A DNA stretch of 25,715 nt from Tetrahymena elliotti 4EA. Lineage: Eukaryota > Ciliophora > Oligohymenophorea > Hymenostomatida > Tetrahymenidae. Position 1 is the stretch's first letter. Every line of letters begins with the position of its first letter. The position numbers and the translations under genes were made by a program. A model generated the notes under the pieces. The model was not told where the DNA came from. It did not search any database and saw only the letters and a program-made list of their open reading frames with translations. Location: NCBI GenBank assembly GCA_000231825.2, contig JH720332.1, positions 77,293 through 103,007 on the forward strand. The letters run 5' to 3'. Below are positions 1-11,000 of the stretch, piece by piece.

Positions 1-558
1 ATTAGATGAAAATTCAAGAGTTAAATTTGAAAGATTTGAACATTCACTCAAACCCTATCCAATACCAATAGCTCCTTCATCTTAAATAAATTGATATTCC
101 CCTGTTAAAATAAGAGTTATATGTGTAAGATTAGTACATTTCCTCAAACCAGAGCATAGTCCTGTAACTCCCTCATTGTACATCATACTACCTTCCTCTT
201 CAGAGATCAGAGTAAAATCTTTGAGGTTTGGACAGTTTGCCAAATTAGAACTGAAATCATATGCTGATTCACCAGTAAAGTCCTCAGAAGGCAAAACATT
301 CATTTTTAAAGTTGTTATTTTGCTGCAATTACCTATTATTTTACCAATTTCAGAAAATTATTCATCATCAAAATCATAACATTGAGAGATGTTTAAAGTA
401 TTAAGATGAGGATATTTCTTTAAAGTTGTAGAGAATTCAAATAATTAATCATCTTAATCACTAAAATCGAGTTCTAACTCTAGATAAGTCTCAAGACCAT
501 GATTACATTCTATGGGATCTTTTAAACTAGAATTACTAATATTCTATTATTACTGCAT
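1..558 (-). CDS. LRR (ribonuclease-inhibitor-like) protein, 3' part missing at window edge
   Basis: Read with TAA/TAG as Gln, the frame is open for 186 codons from an ATG at 558 to base 1 with no TGA. It begins Met-(Gln)4-Asn-Ile and then shows repeats of about 26-30 residues of the form 'GLxxCxNLxxLTL', for example GLSECSNLSNLTLEF near residues 168-182, typical of RNI-like LRRs. The protein is the near-twin of the complete gene at 5242-6795, sharing the same start, the stretch FDDEQFSEIGKI and many repeat residues, so about 330 residues are probably missing beyond the edge. Such LRR arrays are protein-interaction surfaces; no catalytic domain or signal peptide is visible, and the cellular role is unknown. 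Its upstream region (about 696-780) is also shared with the paralogue. Confidence 0.85.
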
Positions 559-1207
559 TTTTTAGAAAAAAAACAAAAATCTTTTGGGTATTATCAGAAA
601 AATATAACCACAATTTATAATTTTTTAATTTTTCAATTAAAAAAATATGCTTTTTGACCCAAATAATTTCAAAGAATAATAATATAAAGTTTGATTAAGG
701 ATGATTGAAAGAACATTTCTTTTTATATTTACATAGGCTGTATATCAAAATATCTTTTCAAATATTCTGATTACTTTTAACTTATATGAATGACAGAGAT
801 AAACCCAAGAATGAAGGGGTTTAGGGAGAAAGGTATTGATTGCTTTAGTTTGTTTATTGTTTTATAAAATTTTATTTTAATGAAATAAGATAATTGATCA
901 TTATTGTTCTATTGAAAATTAAAATTTTTTTTTCATTTTATCAATTTTGTACATAGATTAAAATAAAGAAATAAAATATTTCAAGTAAAAAACATACGAC
1001 TTAAATCTAATTAAATAAAAAGATTTAAAAATTAAAATGGAAAAAACCTTTAAATAAAATAAAAGTAGATTATTTTGTTTTAAGATTTCTTCAATTTTAT
1101 TTTTTAATATGAGTTGTGAAGTTATCTAATATTTATAAAGTGTTTAAAGAGATTTTAAATAAATTCTCATAATGTAATCAAATTAAAAATTTTTGCTTTG
1201 TATGTGA
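559..1207. other. AT-rich spacer upstream of the LRR gene
   Basis: No gene is recognisable here. The stretch is almost entirely A/T with long A and T runs. The only structured part is the upstream block at 696-780, which recurs near the other LRR locus and is listed separately. Confidence 0.6.
696..780 (-). repeat. LRR upstream repeat, copy 1
   Basis: This block (TAAGGATGAT... through AAATATTCTGATTAC) lies about 140 bp upstream of the LRR start at 558. It recurs almost exactly at 7553-7634 and in diverged form at about 6945-7015, upstream of the second LRR gene. Its place relative to the gene start suggests promoter or 5' leader sequence duplicated along with the gene. No defined promoter motif can be assigned. 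Confidence 0.6.
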
Positions 1208-1650
1208 AATTTAATAGTTATTTCTTCCTTCAGATAGAAATTAAAACTTCATATAATTTTTAGATTTAGTAACTCATATTTATTAAAGTTAATTAACTAT
1301 GATAACTCTTATCTCAAAAGAAATATTTACCATTTAATTTCAAGTTATAATAATCAAAAAATTAAAAAAGCAAAGAAAAACAAAAATATTAATTTGAAAG
1401 AGATTCTTATCTTTTTAAATTCCTTCATAGAGTGAATTTCAAGCAAACTAACAAATAACAATTAAGGTAATGAATGGTGATTTATTCAGAGAAATTTTCT
1501 TCTATTTTCCTCAAAAAATTTAAAATAAAATAATAAAAAGACTGTGTTTTAATTTCTTGAGTGAAATTATATTGTCTTTTTCATTTATTTCAATTCATTG
1601 ATTCTATGAAAATTGATATGTATGAATCTTATCTTTAATTTTTTCTTATC
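1208..1650. repeat. Intergenic repeated element, short copy
   Basis: This segment matches the longer element at 2008-3100 block by block in the same order: TATTTCTTCCTTCA at 1219/2008, a TTTTTAGATTTAGTA block, TTATCTCAAAAG, TTAATTTGAAAGAG, TTTCAAGCAAACTAACAA, GGTAATGAATGGTGATTTAT, AATAAAAAGACT and GAATCTTATCTTTAATTTTT. It lacks two internal stretches found in the longer copy (about 2250-2663 and 2855-3058). It is therefore either an internally deleted derivative, like a non-autonomous transposon, or the ancestral form before insertion. No coding sequence is seen. Confidence 0.65.
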
Positions 1651-1771
1651 ATAATTTTACCAGTCTCGTAGCTCATTTTTATGATTAGAAATGAAGCAAA
1701 ATTACTAACCAGCTCTCTTTGTAGGTATTTGATGAAAATCACACTGGAGGCTATTTCTAAAATGCTAGATA

Positions 1772-1888
1772 CAGTATTACCTCGATAAGAATTTTTAAGA
1801 ATTACGAGGGTGGTACTAAAATTAACAAAATTTATCCTCGTAATTGCGATTATCAAGGTATTTGTTATAAATATCGAGGTTGTTATTG
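1772..1888. mobile_element. Small palindromic element, MITE-like
   Basis: The stretch begins CAGTATTACCTCGATAAG and ends ...ATATCGAGGTTGTTATTG, so the two ends are imperfect inverted repeats around CCTCGATA. A perfect inner pair, AATTACGAGG at 1800-1809 and CCTCGTAATT at 1836-1845, encloses a 26-bp loop. The left end is preceded by TA. CAGT starts followed by CCTCGAT-like sequence at TA sites resemble pogo/Tigger-type Tc1-mariner ends, but that link is inference. The right flank is not a clean TA, and no second copy is in the window. Confidence 0.45.
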
Positions 1889-2007
1889 AAATTTAGAATT
1901 TTTATAATTATTATTTGATTTTTAATGCATTTAATTTAAAAACAAAAAAAATTGAGAGTCCTCATATTTCATTTCGTCGCTCGTACTGAGGAATTACGGA
2001 AACAGTT

Positions 2008-3100
2008 ATTTCTTCCTTCATAAATTAGAAATTAAAAGTTCATATAATTTTTAGATTTAGTAGGAAGGTTAATACTCTATGATAATTTTTATCTCAAAAG
2101 CAAATATTCATTATTTATTTAATATTAATTGGATATTCCAATTGTTATTTGTTCGAGAATTGATCTAATAAACAAAAAATTAAAAAAAGGGAATAAAAAC
2201 AAAAAGGTTAATTTGAAAGAGGTTCTTATCTTTTCAAGTTTCTTCATTGCTAATCAATTTCTAAACTTAATTTTAATTTTAAAAAAGTAAGCAAACTTTT
2301 TTCAACACTAGAAAATTTTTTTTTGATCTAAACTTCAAGAAATATTCTAGAATAAAAATATTCTTCTTTTTTATTAAAAATAATTATTCCTAAATTTTTA
2401 ATATCGTACTATTTGATTATTTAAAATTATTGCTTGTTTCAGATTTACCAAAATAATTAAAATAATTTTTTAATGCTTGATTTTACATGTTTAGTTTGTG
2501 AATATCACTAATAAAAAAACAATTTTATAGTAGTTAGTAAGCATGAAATGTCTATGCATTATTTCTGCACAATTACTTCTTTAGCAAATTAGAAACGGTT
2601 GGGATCAATGATTGGAAAAAACTTAAAACTTAAGAAGATATCCTAACTTTGCCAATTAAAAAGAGTAAATTTCAAGCAAACTAACAAGTAACTTTATTAT
2701 TCCATCTACTGAGGTAATGAATGGTGATTTATTGAGAGAAATTTCGATAAATTTCTTAAAAGAATTTAAAATAAAAGAATAAAAAGACTATGCTTTTATT
2801 TCTTGAGTGAAATTAAATTATTTTTTTCATTAAATTTAATTCTTTGATGATATGAAATATATTAGAGCTAAATACAATCATCAAAAACAAGTAAAAAAAA
2901 ATTTTCAATTTTACAAAAAAGTTTCTGCTTTATTTCTGTCACTATTAATAACCAAAGCTTTAAAATTGCTTACTAAGATTACATAGTGTAAATTTAATTT
3001 TCACTTTATTCTACAATCAGAAGAAGGTCAATAAGCAATTTATCTTATTATTTATTATTGATATGAATGAATCTTATCTTTAATTTTTCCTTATCAATAA
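2008..3100. repeat. Intergenic repeated element, long copy (possible transposon remnant)
   Basis: This is the longer counterpart of the element at 1208-1650, with two extra internal blocks. On the minus strand several stretches read as broken protein-like frames, for example FKKFIEISLNKSPFITSVDG around 2680-2760, but they are interrupted by TGA and shift frame, so no intact gene is supported. The element ends where the hAT-like frame at 3071 opens on the plus strand. A decayed transposon is the simplest reading; the family of the minus-strand pieces is not established. Confidence 0.5.
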
Positions 3101-3919
3101 CAACTATTGTTTAACCTTCAAATAAAAACAAATAGATTTAAAAAAATGTAATCTATCATAGCAAATTCTAATATTTTTTGTAAAAATAACTTTAATAGCA
3201 GACTTAAAATACAATTTACTTGTGAAGAGGTTATGATCAGTGCATAGTATAGTACATAGGACAAGTGTTATCTCAGCATGTGCAATATGAAACTAATTTT
3301 TCATCCATTTTTTCTAATTATTTTTATAAATATAATTAAAAAACATATGAGAAAGCTATAAAAAATAAATAATTTTAGAAATGGATTACGTCAAAATAGT
3401 AATGCAAATACAATTTAAAATGTTTATATTTTGCTCTTAAATTTAATTTTATTCATAACTGTTAGGAAAATTAATTTAATCAATGATTCGAATGCAATAA
3501 AAAAAAACATTATTAGTTTAATAAAGCAATTATTATCAAAATATTCAAGTGGAAATGAATTAAAAATAGATTTAAATAATAACTAAAATACATAATTACA
3601 GAAGAATAGATTTAATTTTACTAAATTTTAACATGAAATTAATAACCAATAATTTGAATAATAAGATATTGAAAGTTATTTACTCACTCCTCTCTACTCA
3701 TTTGAGTAATCTCCTACTGATTGGTGCTAATCATATCAACTCAGTAATCAAAATGGTATACTAGTAAAGTTATTTAAAGATCTGTTGACCATTCAAATCT
3801 CTAGTGTAGCTAGTGAATAAATTTTTTCAGTAGCGAACTAATAAATTGGTTAAAAAAATTACAATCTAAAAAGTAATACCTTTTAATCAATAATGTGTCT
3901 TTATTAATGTCAAAAATGA
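3071..3919 (+). pseudogene. hAT-family transposase remnant, C-terminal dimerisation region
   Basis: With Gln codons TAA/TAG the frame is open for 282 codons from 3071 to a TGA at 3917-3919; ATGs lie at 3146 and 3347. The end is diagnostic: DWCQSYQ, then LFKDLLTIQISSVASEQIFS, then IGQKNYNLKSNTFQSIMCLY before the stop. This fits the hAT C-terminal dimerisation pattern (D-x-x-x-W-W, then L-x-I-P-x-S-S-x-x-S-E-R-x-F-S, then K-R-x-x-L). Upstream, KKNIISLIKQLLSKY fits the usual helix before that region. The aspartate-containing catalytic part and the BED zinc finger are not visible in frame, and the Pro of the motif and the Arg of S-E-R are replaced by Gln. This is most likely a decayed fragment. 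hAT elements move DNA by cut and paste. Confidence 0.65.
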
Positions 3920-4279
3920 TAAATATACTGTTGTATCTACATTTTCTATGAAATAAATTATTATTTCCTTTTAGTTTTTTATAAAAAATATTCTAGTTCA
4001 AGACTGTTTAAAACAGTTTCATGAAACTAAAACTCATCTTTATTAAGTATGATCAAAAATTAATTTTTCTGTGGTCTATAATTGATAAAAAAGTAGTTTT
4101 AAAACCAAGTCAAATTTTAAAAATCACTAGCGATAACCAAGTTGCACTAAACAATAATAAGCCCTCCAAGAATCAGAAGTAAGAAGACCACAATCTTTTG
4201 AAATGAAAGACTAAGTTATAGGACATAATGCTTTGTTTTTTTATCTGTGCTTTAGAAAGGAATTAATATGATTTTATCA
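3920..4279. other. AT-rich spacer
   Basis: I see no gene or structured element between the hAT-like fragment and the stop of the minus-strand candidate gene. Confidence 0.5.
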
Positions 4280-5141
4280 TCAAAAGATTGCTACAAAAAT
4301 CTTCCTCATTAATATTTGCGTTTTAGACAACACTTCTTCAAGTTCTACCATATCTGTATTTTCTCATAAAGTATTTCATGACAATAGTTAAAGTATTAAT
4401 TTTCAATTACCTCTTCTTCCTATGGTCATTGCTCTAGAGTTAATTTTCATTCCACTCTATTTTACTGAATTTGAGCTCTCAGAAGGAAAATGGAACTTAA
4501 ATAATCTGAGGAGCTTTGAAAGATCCATTTTAAAATTTTGAAAAATAGGATGTTGCAAAGAGAATTTGTTTCATTTTGTCAGAAAGATTTTCAACATATT
4601 TAGGAGACTAACTATCTTATTACCATCTCCTTCTAGCACGTTTTACATTAAGTAATAGTTAGCAGATCTCTTTCTTTAAATTATTTCTACGGAATAACTA
4701 AGTATTGAAGATCATCAATTGTCTTGAGTTTGAAAAAATCATTCTTCTTTTCAATTTCCTTACCTCAATTTTTTTTCTTTTTATGTTCATTAACATCTTT
4801 TTCACTCAAATTATAAAAAGCTTTTTTACACTCATTTCTTAAATTATTATTTTATGGAACTAAGTCATAAGTAAACTTTTTTAATTTATAAAAATTAAAT
4901 AATTAATTTGTATTCAATAAATTCAATTTGATTTGTATTGGAAAATTTATTTTTTAAATGGTGAATGTTTCCCATAAGTGTCATTATTTGATGGGAAAAG
5001 CTAATTTTGGGGAATGGTTTTAAATTAACTGATTTAAGGTTAAGTTTATATTGAATAAGAGTTACCCTTTTTTTAATACAATTAAATGATTTACCTCGAC
5101 AAATCCAAACCTTTAATAGCAATGATTAATACTAAGTACAT
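4280..5141 (-). CDS. Cryptic multi-exon gene or pseudogene of unknown function
   Basis: Three exons join in phase through GT-AG introns: 4763-4624, 4513-4411 and 4353-4280 (TGA at 4282-4280), with introns 4623-4514 and 4410-4354. A further join from 4830 across the intron 4829-4764 removes an in-frame TGA. The product includes FFKLKTIDDLQYLVIP, ITQCKTCQKEM, then LLRLFKFHFPSESSNS, GMKINSRAMTIGRR and MVELEEVLSKTQILMRK, which reads as real protein. The 5' end is uncertain: an open frame of 72 codons (ATG at 5141, TGA at 4925-4923) lies just upstream, rich in Gln, Ser and Asn, but no clean intron links it to the exon ending at 4830. I do not recognise the family. The unresolved 5' join leaves open that this is a decaying copy. 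Confidence 0.4.
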
Positions 5142-5241
5142 ATCAAATTATTAATATCATTTTTATTATTAAAGAGTTAAATAAATTTTAGCTAAAATAA
5201 ATAAAAGTCTAATAATTGTTTTTTATTTTAAATTCAAACAT

Positions 5242-6795
5242 TCAAAAAAAAAGATTTTTATAAATAAAATTAACTAATCTTGTACATCCTTTAATTAATA
5301 AATATTTAGGTAAATTGCCAATTAATTTAATTTAATATTAATGTTACTATCTTATTTAAACTGTTAAAATTATGAGATTTTAGAAATTATTTAAAACAGA
5401 GAAAAATTCTTTTAAATTTTAATCCTTAATTTATTTAAAATAAAGTTCAAGCCTTAAATTATTTATATTTTAACAAAATCCAGAGCCTAAATCCTTTATT
5501 CCTTCAGAGGTAATTTTATCAAAATTTAACTTAAGATCTAAATTTTGAAGATTTTTACATTTAGCTAAAAGAAAGCCTAAACTTTGAGCTCCTTAATCTG
5601 TGATCTTACACAAAGAGAGTTCCAAAGTGTCAAAGTTTTAACAGTTAATTAAACCAGAGTTAAAGCTAGATATAACTTCTTCACTATTAAAATCAGAATT
5701 TATTTTGAGACCTAAATTTTTTAGATTAGAACATAAACCAATCATAGGTGATAAACCAGAAATACTTTATGAGCCAAATTTATTAAAATATAGTGAGATA
5801 TGTAAAGTTGAAAGATTAGAATTTTTAGATAGAAATTAGCCTAATGCAGATACACCTTAATCTTTTATATTATTACACCCTAAGTTTAGATTCAGATGTT
5901 AAATACTTGTGCATTTACTCAAACCAGAAGATAATCCAGAAGCAGCTGAACAACTAATTCCATTACCCTATACATCTAATTATAAAGTTTTAAGGCTTAG
6001 ACAATCACCCAAACTTGAAGCTAATCTAGAAATACCTTCATCCCCAATCTAACAATAGCTTAGATTGAGTTATATAGAAGTAAGATGGGGACATTTACTC
6101 AAACCAATACCTATGCCGATAGCTCCCTTACTTTCTATAGTACATCCACAAAAACTAAGAGATAGAATTTTAAGATTTTTGAATTTAGCTAAATTACTAG
6201 ATAATCCAGACACACCTTCTCCTCCTACATAATTTTCTCCATAAGCTTAAAATTTAAGAGTTAAATTTGAAAGATTTGAACATTCACTCAAACCAGATCT
6301 ACCAAAAGCTCCTTCATCTTAAATAAATTGATATTCGTCTCGAAAATTAAGTGTTAAATTTGTAAGATTTATGCATTTCCTCAAACCAGAGCATAATCCT
6401 GTTACTCCCTCACTGTACATTTAACTACCTTCCTCTTCAGATATCAGAGTAAAATCTTTAAGGTTTGGACATTTTGCTAAATTAGAACTGAAATCATATG
6501 CTGATTAACCAGTAAAACTGTATAAAGGAAAAATATTCATTTTTAAAGTCTTTAATTTGTTAAAATTTCCTAAAATCTTACCAATTTCAGAAAACTACTC
6601 ATCATCAAAACCATTACATTGAGAAATGTTTAAATTATAAAGATTAGGATATTCCTTTAAAGCTGTATATAATTAAGATAATTAATCTTTTTAAAGATTA
6701 AAATTGAGTTTTAACTCAAGAGAAGTTTCGCTGCTTAAATTACATTCTTGAGGATCTTCTAGACTCGTAAAGTTAATATTCTATTATTACTACAT
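5242..6795 (-). CDS. LRR (ribonuclease-inhibitor-like) protein, complete
   Basis: A single open frame of 518 codons runs from ATG (6795-6793) to TGA (5244-5242), giving 517 aa, with no intron needed. After Met-(Gln)4 the protein is a chain of about eleven LRRs of 26-36 residues, with units such as GLSSNLAKFKNLKILSLSF and GLSKCPHLTSIQLNLSYCQI, plus frequent 'IxDEG' or 'IxDQG' turns. This is the pattern of ribonuclease-inhibitor-like repeats. There is no signal peptide, membrane segment or kinase motif, so a cytosolic protein-binding scaffold is the best inference. It is paralogous to the truncated gene at 1-558, about 6.2 kb away in the same orientation. Many residues are encoded by TAA/TAG, including four consecutive Gln codons after the start. 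Confidence 0.9.
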
Positions 6796-6944
6796 TTTAG
6801 AATAAATTATTAAACAATATTCTTTTGATTTTATCTTCTTTATATCACCAAAAATTAGAATTTGTTAAATTTTTAATTAAAAAAAGATACTTTTTCCATT
6901 CCAAAGAATAAATAAAAATTTGAAGTATGGAGGAGAGAAATAAC

Positions 6945-7015
6945 AATTTTTTATATTTGAATAGGCTGCTAGAGTAAATTAAAATAGTATTTCAAATATT
7001 CTGATTTCTTTTTGT
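6945..7015 (-). repeat. LRR upstream repeat, copy 2 (diverged)
   Basis: This block shares TTTATATTTGAATAGGCTG and TTTCAAATATTCTGATT with copy 1 at 696-780. It sits about 150 bp upstream of the complete LRR start, the same relative position as copy 1. A further match, GAGATAAACCAAGAAT near 7065-7080, corresponds to sequence at about 797-813, so the shared upstream region spans at least 120 bp. Confidence 0.5.
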
Positions 7016-7474
7016 TTATGTGAATTTAAAATATCACTTAAATCATACAGATAATATTTTTTTGGAGATAAACCAAGAATCCAATATATATATTTATATA
7101 TGATTGCTATTAGGACAGGATTATTATCATAAATTTTTAGCCTTATCATGTGGGAGACTCTCCTAAAAGCTTACCTGAGGACTTTTATAATTGAGTTGAA
7201 TCGAATGCTTTGTAGTTATTTACTAAACGATTAATTTTTATTAATTACCAAAAAGCTCTTTCCATTTATTTTAATATTTTTTAATTTTTTACAAAAAAAA
7301 AATAGAAAATAGAAATATGTCTTATTTAACAATTAATCACCTACTATTAAAAAAATTATCCTCTATCTCCCTATTCATAAAATGTTTGATAATATAAATA
7401 TTAATAGTCTTTAATAAAAACATTGATTAATACTAAGTTAATATAAGCATATCGAGATAGTTATAATATTATTA

Positions 7475-7552
7475 GCATTTAACAGTTTAATACATTTGAA
7501 AGAAAATGTAAAATTTGTGTATTTACTCAAACCAGAAGCTAATCCAAATGCA
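7475..7552 (-). pseudogene. Orphan LRR fragment
   Basis: On the minus strand this encodes GLASGLSKYTNFTFSFK, matching the repeat unit of the neighbouring LRR genes (compare GLSSGLSKCTSIQHLNL in the complete copy). There is no start, and the rest of the array is absent. It directly abuts copy 3 of the LRR upstream repeat, so a third LRR gene was probably present and has been reduced to a piece of its promoter and one repeat. Confidence 0.5.
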
Positions 7553-7634
7553 TAAGGATGATCAAAAGAACATTTTTTTATATATATAGGTTGTATATCA
7601 AAATATCTTTTCAAATATTCTGATTACTTTTAAT
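7553..7634 (-). repeat. LRR upstream repeat, copy 3
   Basis: This is nearly identical to 696-780: TAAGGATGAT, GAACATTT, TATATCAAAATATCTTTTCA and AATATTCTGATTACTTTTAA occur in the same order. It is joined to an LRR fragment without an intervening start codon, so it is a relic of a third gene copy, not a working promoter. Confidence 0.65.
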
Positions 7635-8016
7635 TAATGCAAAAGTAAACATAAAAAGAACTCAATATTGCTGAAACTTATCTGCGATAATTTAAAAATT
7701 ACTTATTCTAAAAATTGAAGGATAATATTTATAAATTTCTCAGAAAAGCCAACTAAAAACAATAAAAAATTTATTGGTATCTTAAAGTAAATTGCTATTT
7801 CAGAATAATAATGAACAAAATAATGAATTAAAAATTTATTATGAGAATTTTGAGCTTTTATTTCATGAATTGAAAAAAATAAAATTTTAAGAAAGAAAAT
7901 TAGTGAAACAGATTTACTATATACATGCACACTAATTATATTAATATTGTTTGTTCTGCAAAGTATTTATTTTTAAAACTGAAAAATTGTATAATATAAA
8001 TGGGAAAATTATGAAT

Positions 8017-11000
8017 TCAGTCTTGGAAGTTGATATTATTTAACATGCTTTCGATGTCTTTGCTATTTATTTGTATTTATTTTGCATCTTGTATAATATC
8101 ACTCCATTCTTTATCTTCTGAATATTATTCGTTTGCAATTTAATTATTCTTTTAAGTTAAAATTTCTATAGTTCCCATAGAATCTTGCTCCATGATTAGC
8201 TACTTTTATTCTATCATATAGCTGATAACAAACTTGTAGAAGAAACTCCATCCTTCTTCAATCATATTTTCATAGAAAATGTCCTATTTTTTATAACAAA
8301 ATGATATTTATTAGCATAATAAAGCATTTTAAGTTTACCAAATATTTAAGAGGAATCATCATTCCAAATTAAGAAAACAGCCAAGGAGTTATATACATGT
8401 CTGGTTTGATTCCGTTTTCATTCTAAAATTAAAAAATGTTTAGTTTAAATATAAAAGATAATAATTACTAGATGATTATAGAGTTCAAAATCTATTTTTT
8501 CAAGAATTTTTTCAAGGATAAATGAATGTTTCTTCAGTCCAGGCAGGTCTAATTATTTTTTTAAAGATTTAAATTATTTACATTTATTAATAATAAATAT
8601 TACTTGGTAGATATATATCTCTTAATTCAAATCTCTCAAAGGTGTTTACAAGCAACCAAAAGGCAATATATTCTTCTGAGTGATACAAGAAATGAGCAGC
8701 TATAAAATTAATTCCTTAGACATAGCCTATTTAAGGATCGTATGCAGCAAATGAATAAAGTATACTTTCAAGCTACTCTAATCCTGAAACTGTTTTATTT
8801 TGATTATTTTCTACTCTCATTGAAACATTTTAAGATTAAGGATCAACTGGCTAGAAAAATTTCATGTGAGGATAAGTTCTTGTAACATCTCTTTTTATTT
8901 ATTACAAAACTGATTGATCAACTACACTACTTCTTGTTTCCTTGATTTAATTATACAAAGTTTTAAGGCTATCTAAATTCTCAGGATAATTCCATGAAAG
9001 CCATTTTTAAGCTCTGCTGCATGTTTATTGATCTTCTAATCCTTCATCGCAGTTGCATTAATCCCTTTTATCTCCTCCTCTAAAAGTCTTCACCACTAAA
9101 TTAATAATGTTTGCCATCAAAGATTTCTGCCCACTGCCACTCTAAGCAGTGTTCAAATAATTAACATTTTCTTTGACTTTACTAGATTGATTTATATCTT
9201 CTAATACTCCATCTTGATTCTTTTATTCTTTATTGCTTCTAGTATCAACCGATACAGTGCTATTAATCTATTACTCTATTATTTTTTAAGCTTCTTTTAC
9301 ATTAATTTATGGTTCTTCTATTTTGTTTGCTTAGAATTTTACTTTATTAGTTTAAAATTCTTTGACCATATTTGTTTACTAAGGTTCTTTTGAATTACCA
9401 TTAGATTGCTTTGTTTCTTGTTTAGAAGTATTGTATTAATATGAAGATATTTCAGTTTATTTATTTTCTTTATCATACTTTTTAAGATCATATTTAGGTA
9501 AATTAGTAGCTATAATATCTTCTTTTTTTGTTGGTTAGTTAGATACAAAATAATTATAATTTTTTTTGATATTTACATCAGTTTAATTTGTTTAATATAA
9601 GTTACTTTTATTTGTTGTATTATTTGTTTTATTATGTGGATAATGATAGTGTAAGACAGTGTCAATATCATATTTAAATTAGTTAGATAAATTATTCAAA
9701 GAATTTTGTTCTGGCTAAAAGGATTGCTGTATTGTTTATGTTTTTACTTGATAATTATTTTAAGAATCATAATTTATATTTTATTTATTTGTGTTATTCA
9801 ATCCTTCAGCTATGCATTTTTTTACATTTATTTTTCCTTCTAAATTCTATATATTCTAACCTTTCTAGATATTATTCTTGACAGGCTAGTAATTATTGCT
9901 TGAGTACTTTGAGTTTTAATTATTTAAATTACTTACTTGAGACAGGCTCTGGTGCTTTTTATTTTAAACTAAATTTTCTTGTTAAGAAGAAGATGAATAT
10001 TTATAAGTGCTATTTCTAGAAGAGTGCATGCTTATATTTTTATTTGTGATATTTATTTGGGATTTAGTTGAATTTAAAGAATTTGTATGAGATAATATTT
10101 GATTAGTTTATTTTTAGCTTGTTAAGCCTTGACTAGATAATTTATCTTTTGGATTACTTTTATTAATCGTATTGTTTTTATTTATGTCATTACTCAAGTT
10201 GAAGTTATTGCAATTAATTTTAGAATTATTTTAAACTAAAACAGTTGAATGTTCTGAATAATTTTAGTTGTAAACATAATTTGAATTGTTGCTTTGAACA
10301 TCGCTTATCTTATTTTGTTGTTGTTCATCAAAGTTAGTAGAAATTCTTCTAATATTGCTATTCAACATCTAAGGACCAAGCACTTGATCATAATAATTTA
10401 AGAGCTCTTTGTTATTTTAACTTAAACCAGAGTTGCAGTTGTATCTGAGTCTAAATAAACTAGACTCTCTTCTATTATCTTAGCTTACTTCAGTTATTAT
10501 GTGAGCAGCAGCCTCTGTTTTCAAAGGAGAATAAGAAGTCATGCAGGTATTATGTATTCCATAGACTTTTTTACTTTAATATCCCCATTACTAAATACTT
10601 GAATAATCTTCTTTGTATTTATCGCTGAAGTTATTAGTAGTATACAATCTTTCTTATAGCTAAGGATTACCATATTGTTAATTGAAGTATCTTGTCTAAT
10701 CATATTTATTTCTAGGAGACACAACTTGATTAGAATTAGTTTACTATTTCACTTGAGTTTGATTTTCTTCAATATTCTTCTATTCTATTTTTTACTAATT
10801 TAAGTATTTCTATTGTTATTCTAATATAGACTGAAGTTATTCACTTTAAATTTATTGCTAATTCAAATTATTCATCTATTAATGAGAAAATTAATTGTTA
10901 TTCTATTATTTTAACTGTATTTTAAATCTTTCTTTTTCAAATTAATTTTAAAAGCATTCGTTTTTTGTATCTTTTAAAATAGAATTGATTTATTATTCAT

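Larger units (their letters stand above)
6796..8016. other. Spacer with LRR upstream repeats and an LRR fragment
   Basis: This interval between the LRR start and the TBC gene stop holds two copies of the LRR upstream repeat (about 6945-7015 and 7553-7634) and a short LRR-coding remnant (7475-7552). A minus-strand frame around 7590-7930 is open but low-complexity and runs into the repeat, so I do not call it a gene. Confidence 0.55.

Noticed and set aside
1635..1856. Minus-strand 73-aa frame
   Set aside because: It overlaps the palindromic element and the short repeat copy and has no recognisable protein features.
4755..4760. In-frame TGA near 4769-4767 as selenocysteine
   Set aside because: A GT-AG intron at 4829-4764 removes it and keeps phase; nothing suggests a selenoprotein.
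4895..5122. Minus-strand 75-aa frame starting at TTG
   Set aside because: The overlapping frame with TAA/TAG glutamines (5141-4923) reads more like protein and has an ATG.
7703..7930. Minus-strand frame with a hydrophobic, signal-like start
   Set aside because: It starts at GTG, is low-complexity and runs on into the LRR upstream repeat with no family resemblance.
10539..10724. Minus-strand 61-aa frame
   Set aside because: It is in the wrong frame inside the TBC gene N-terminal exon.
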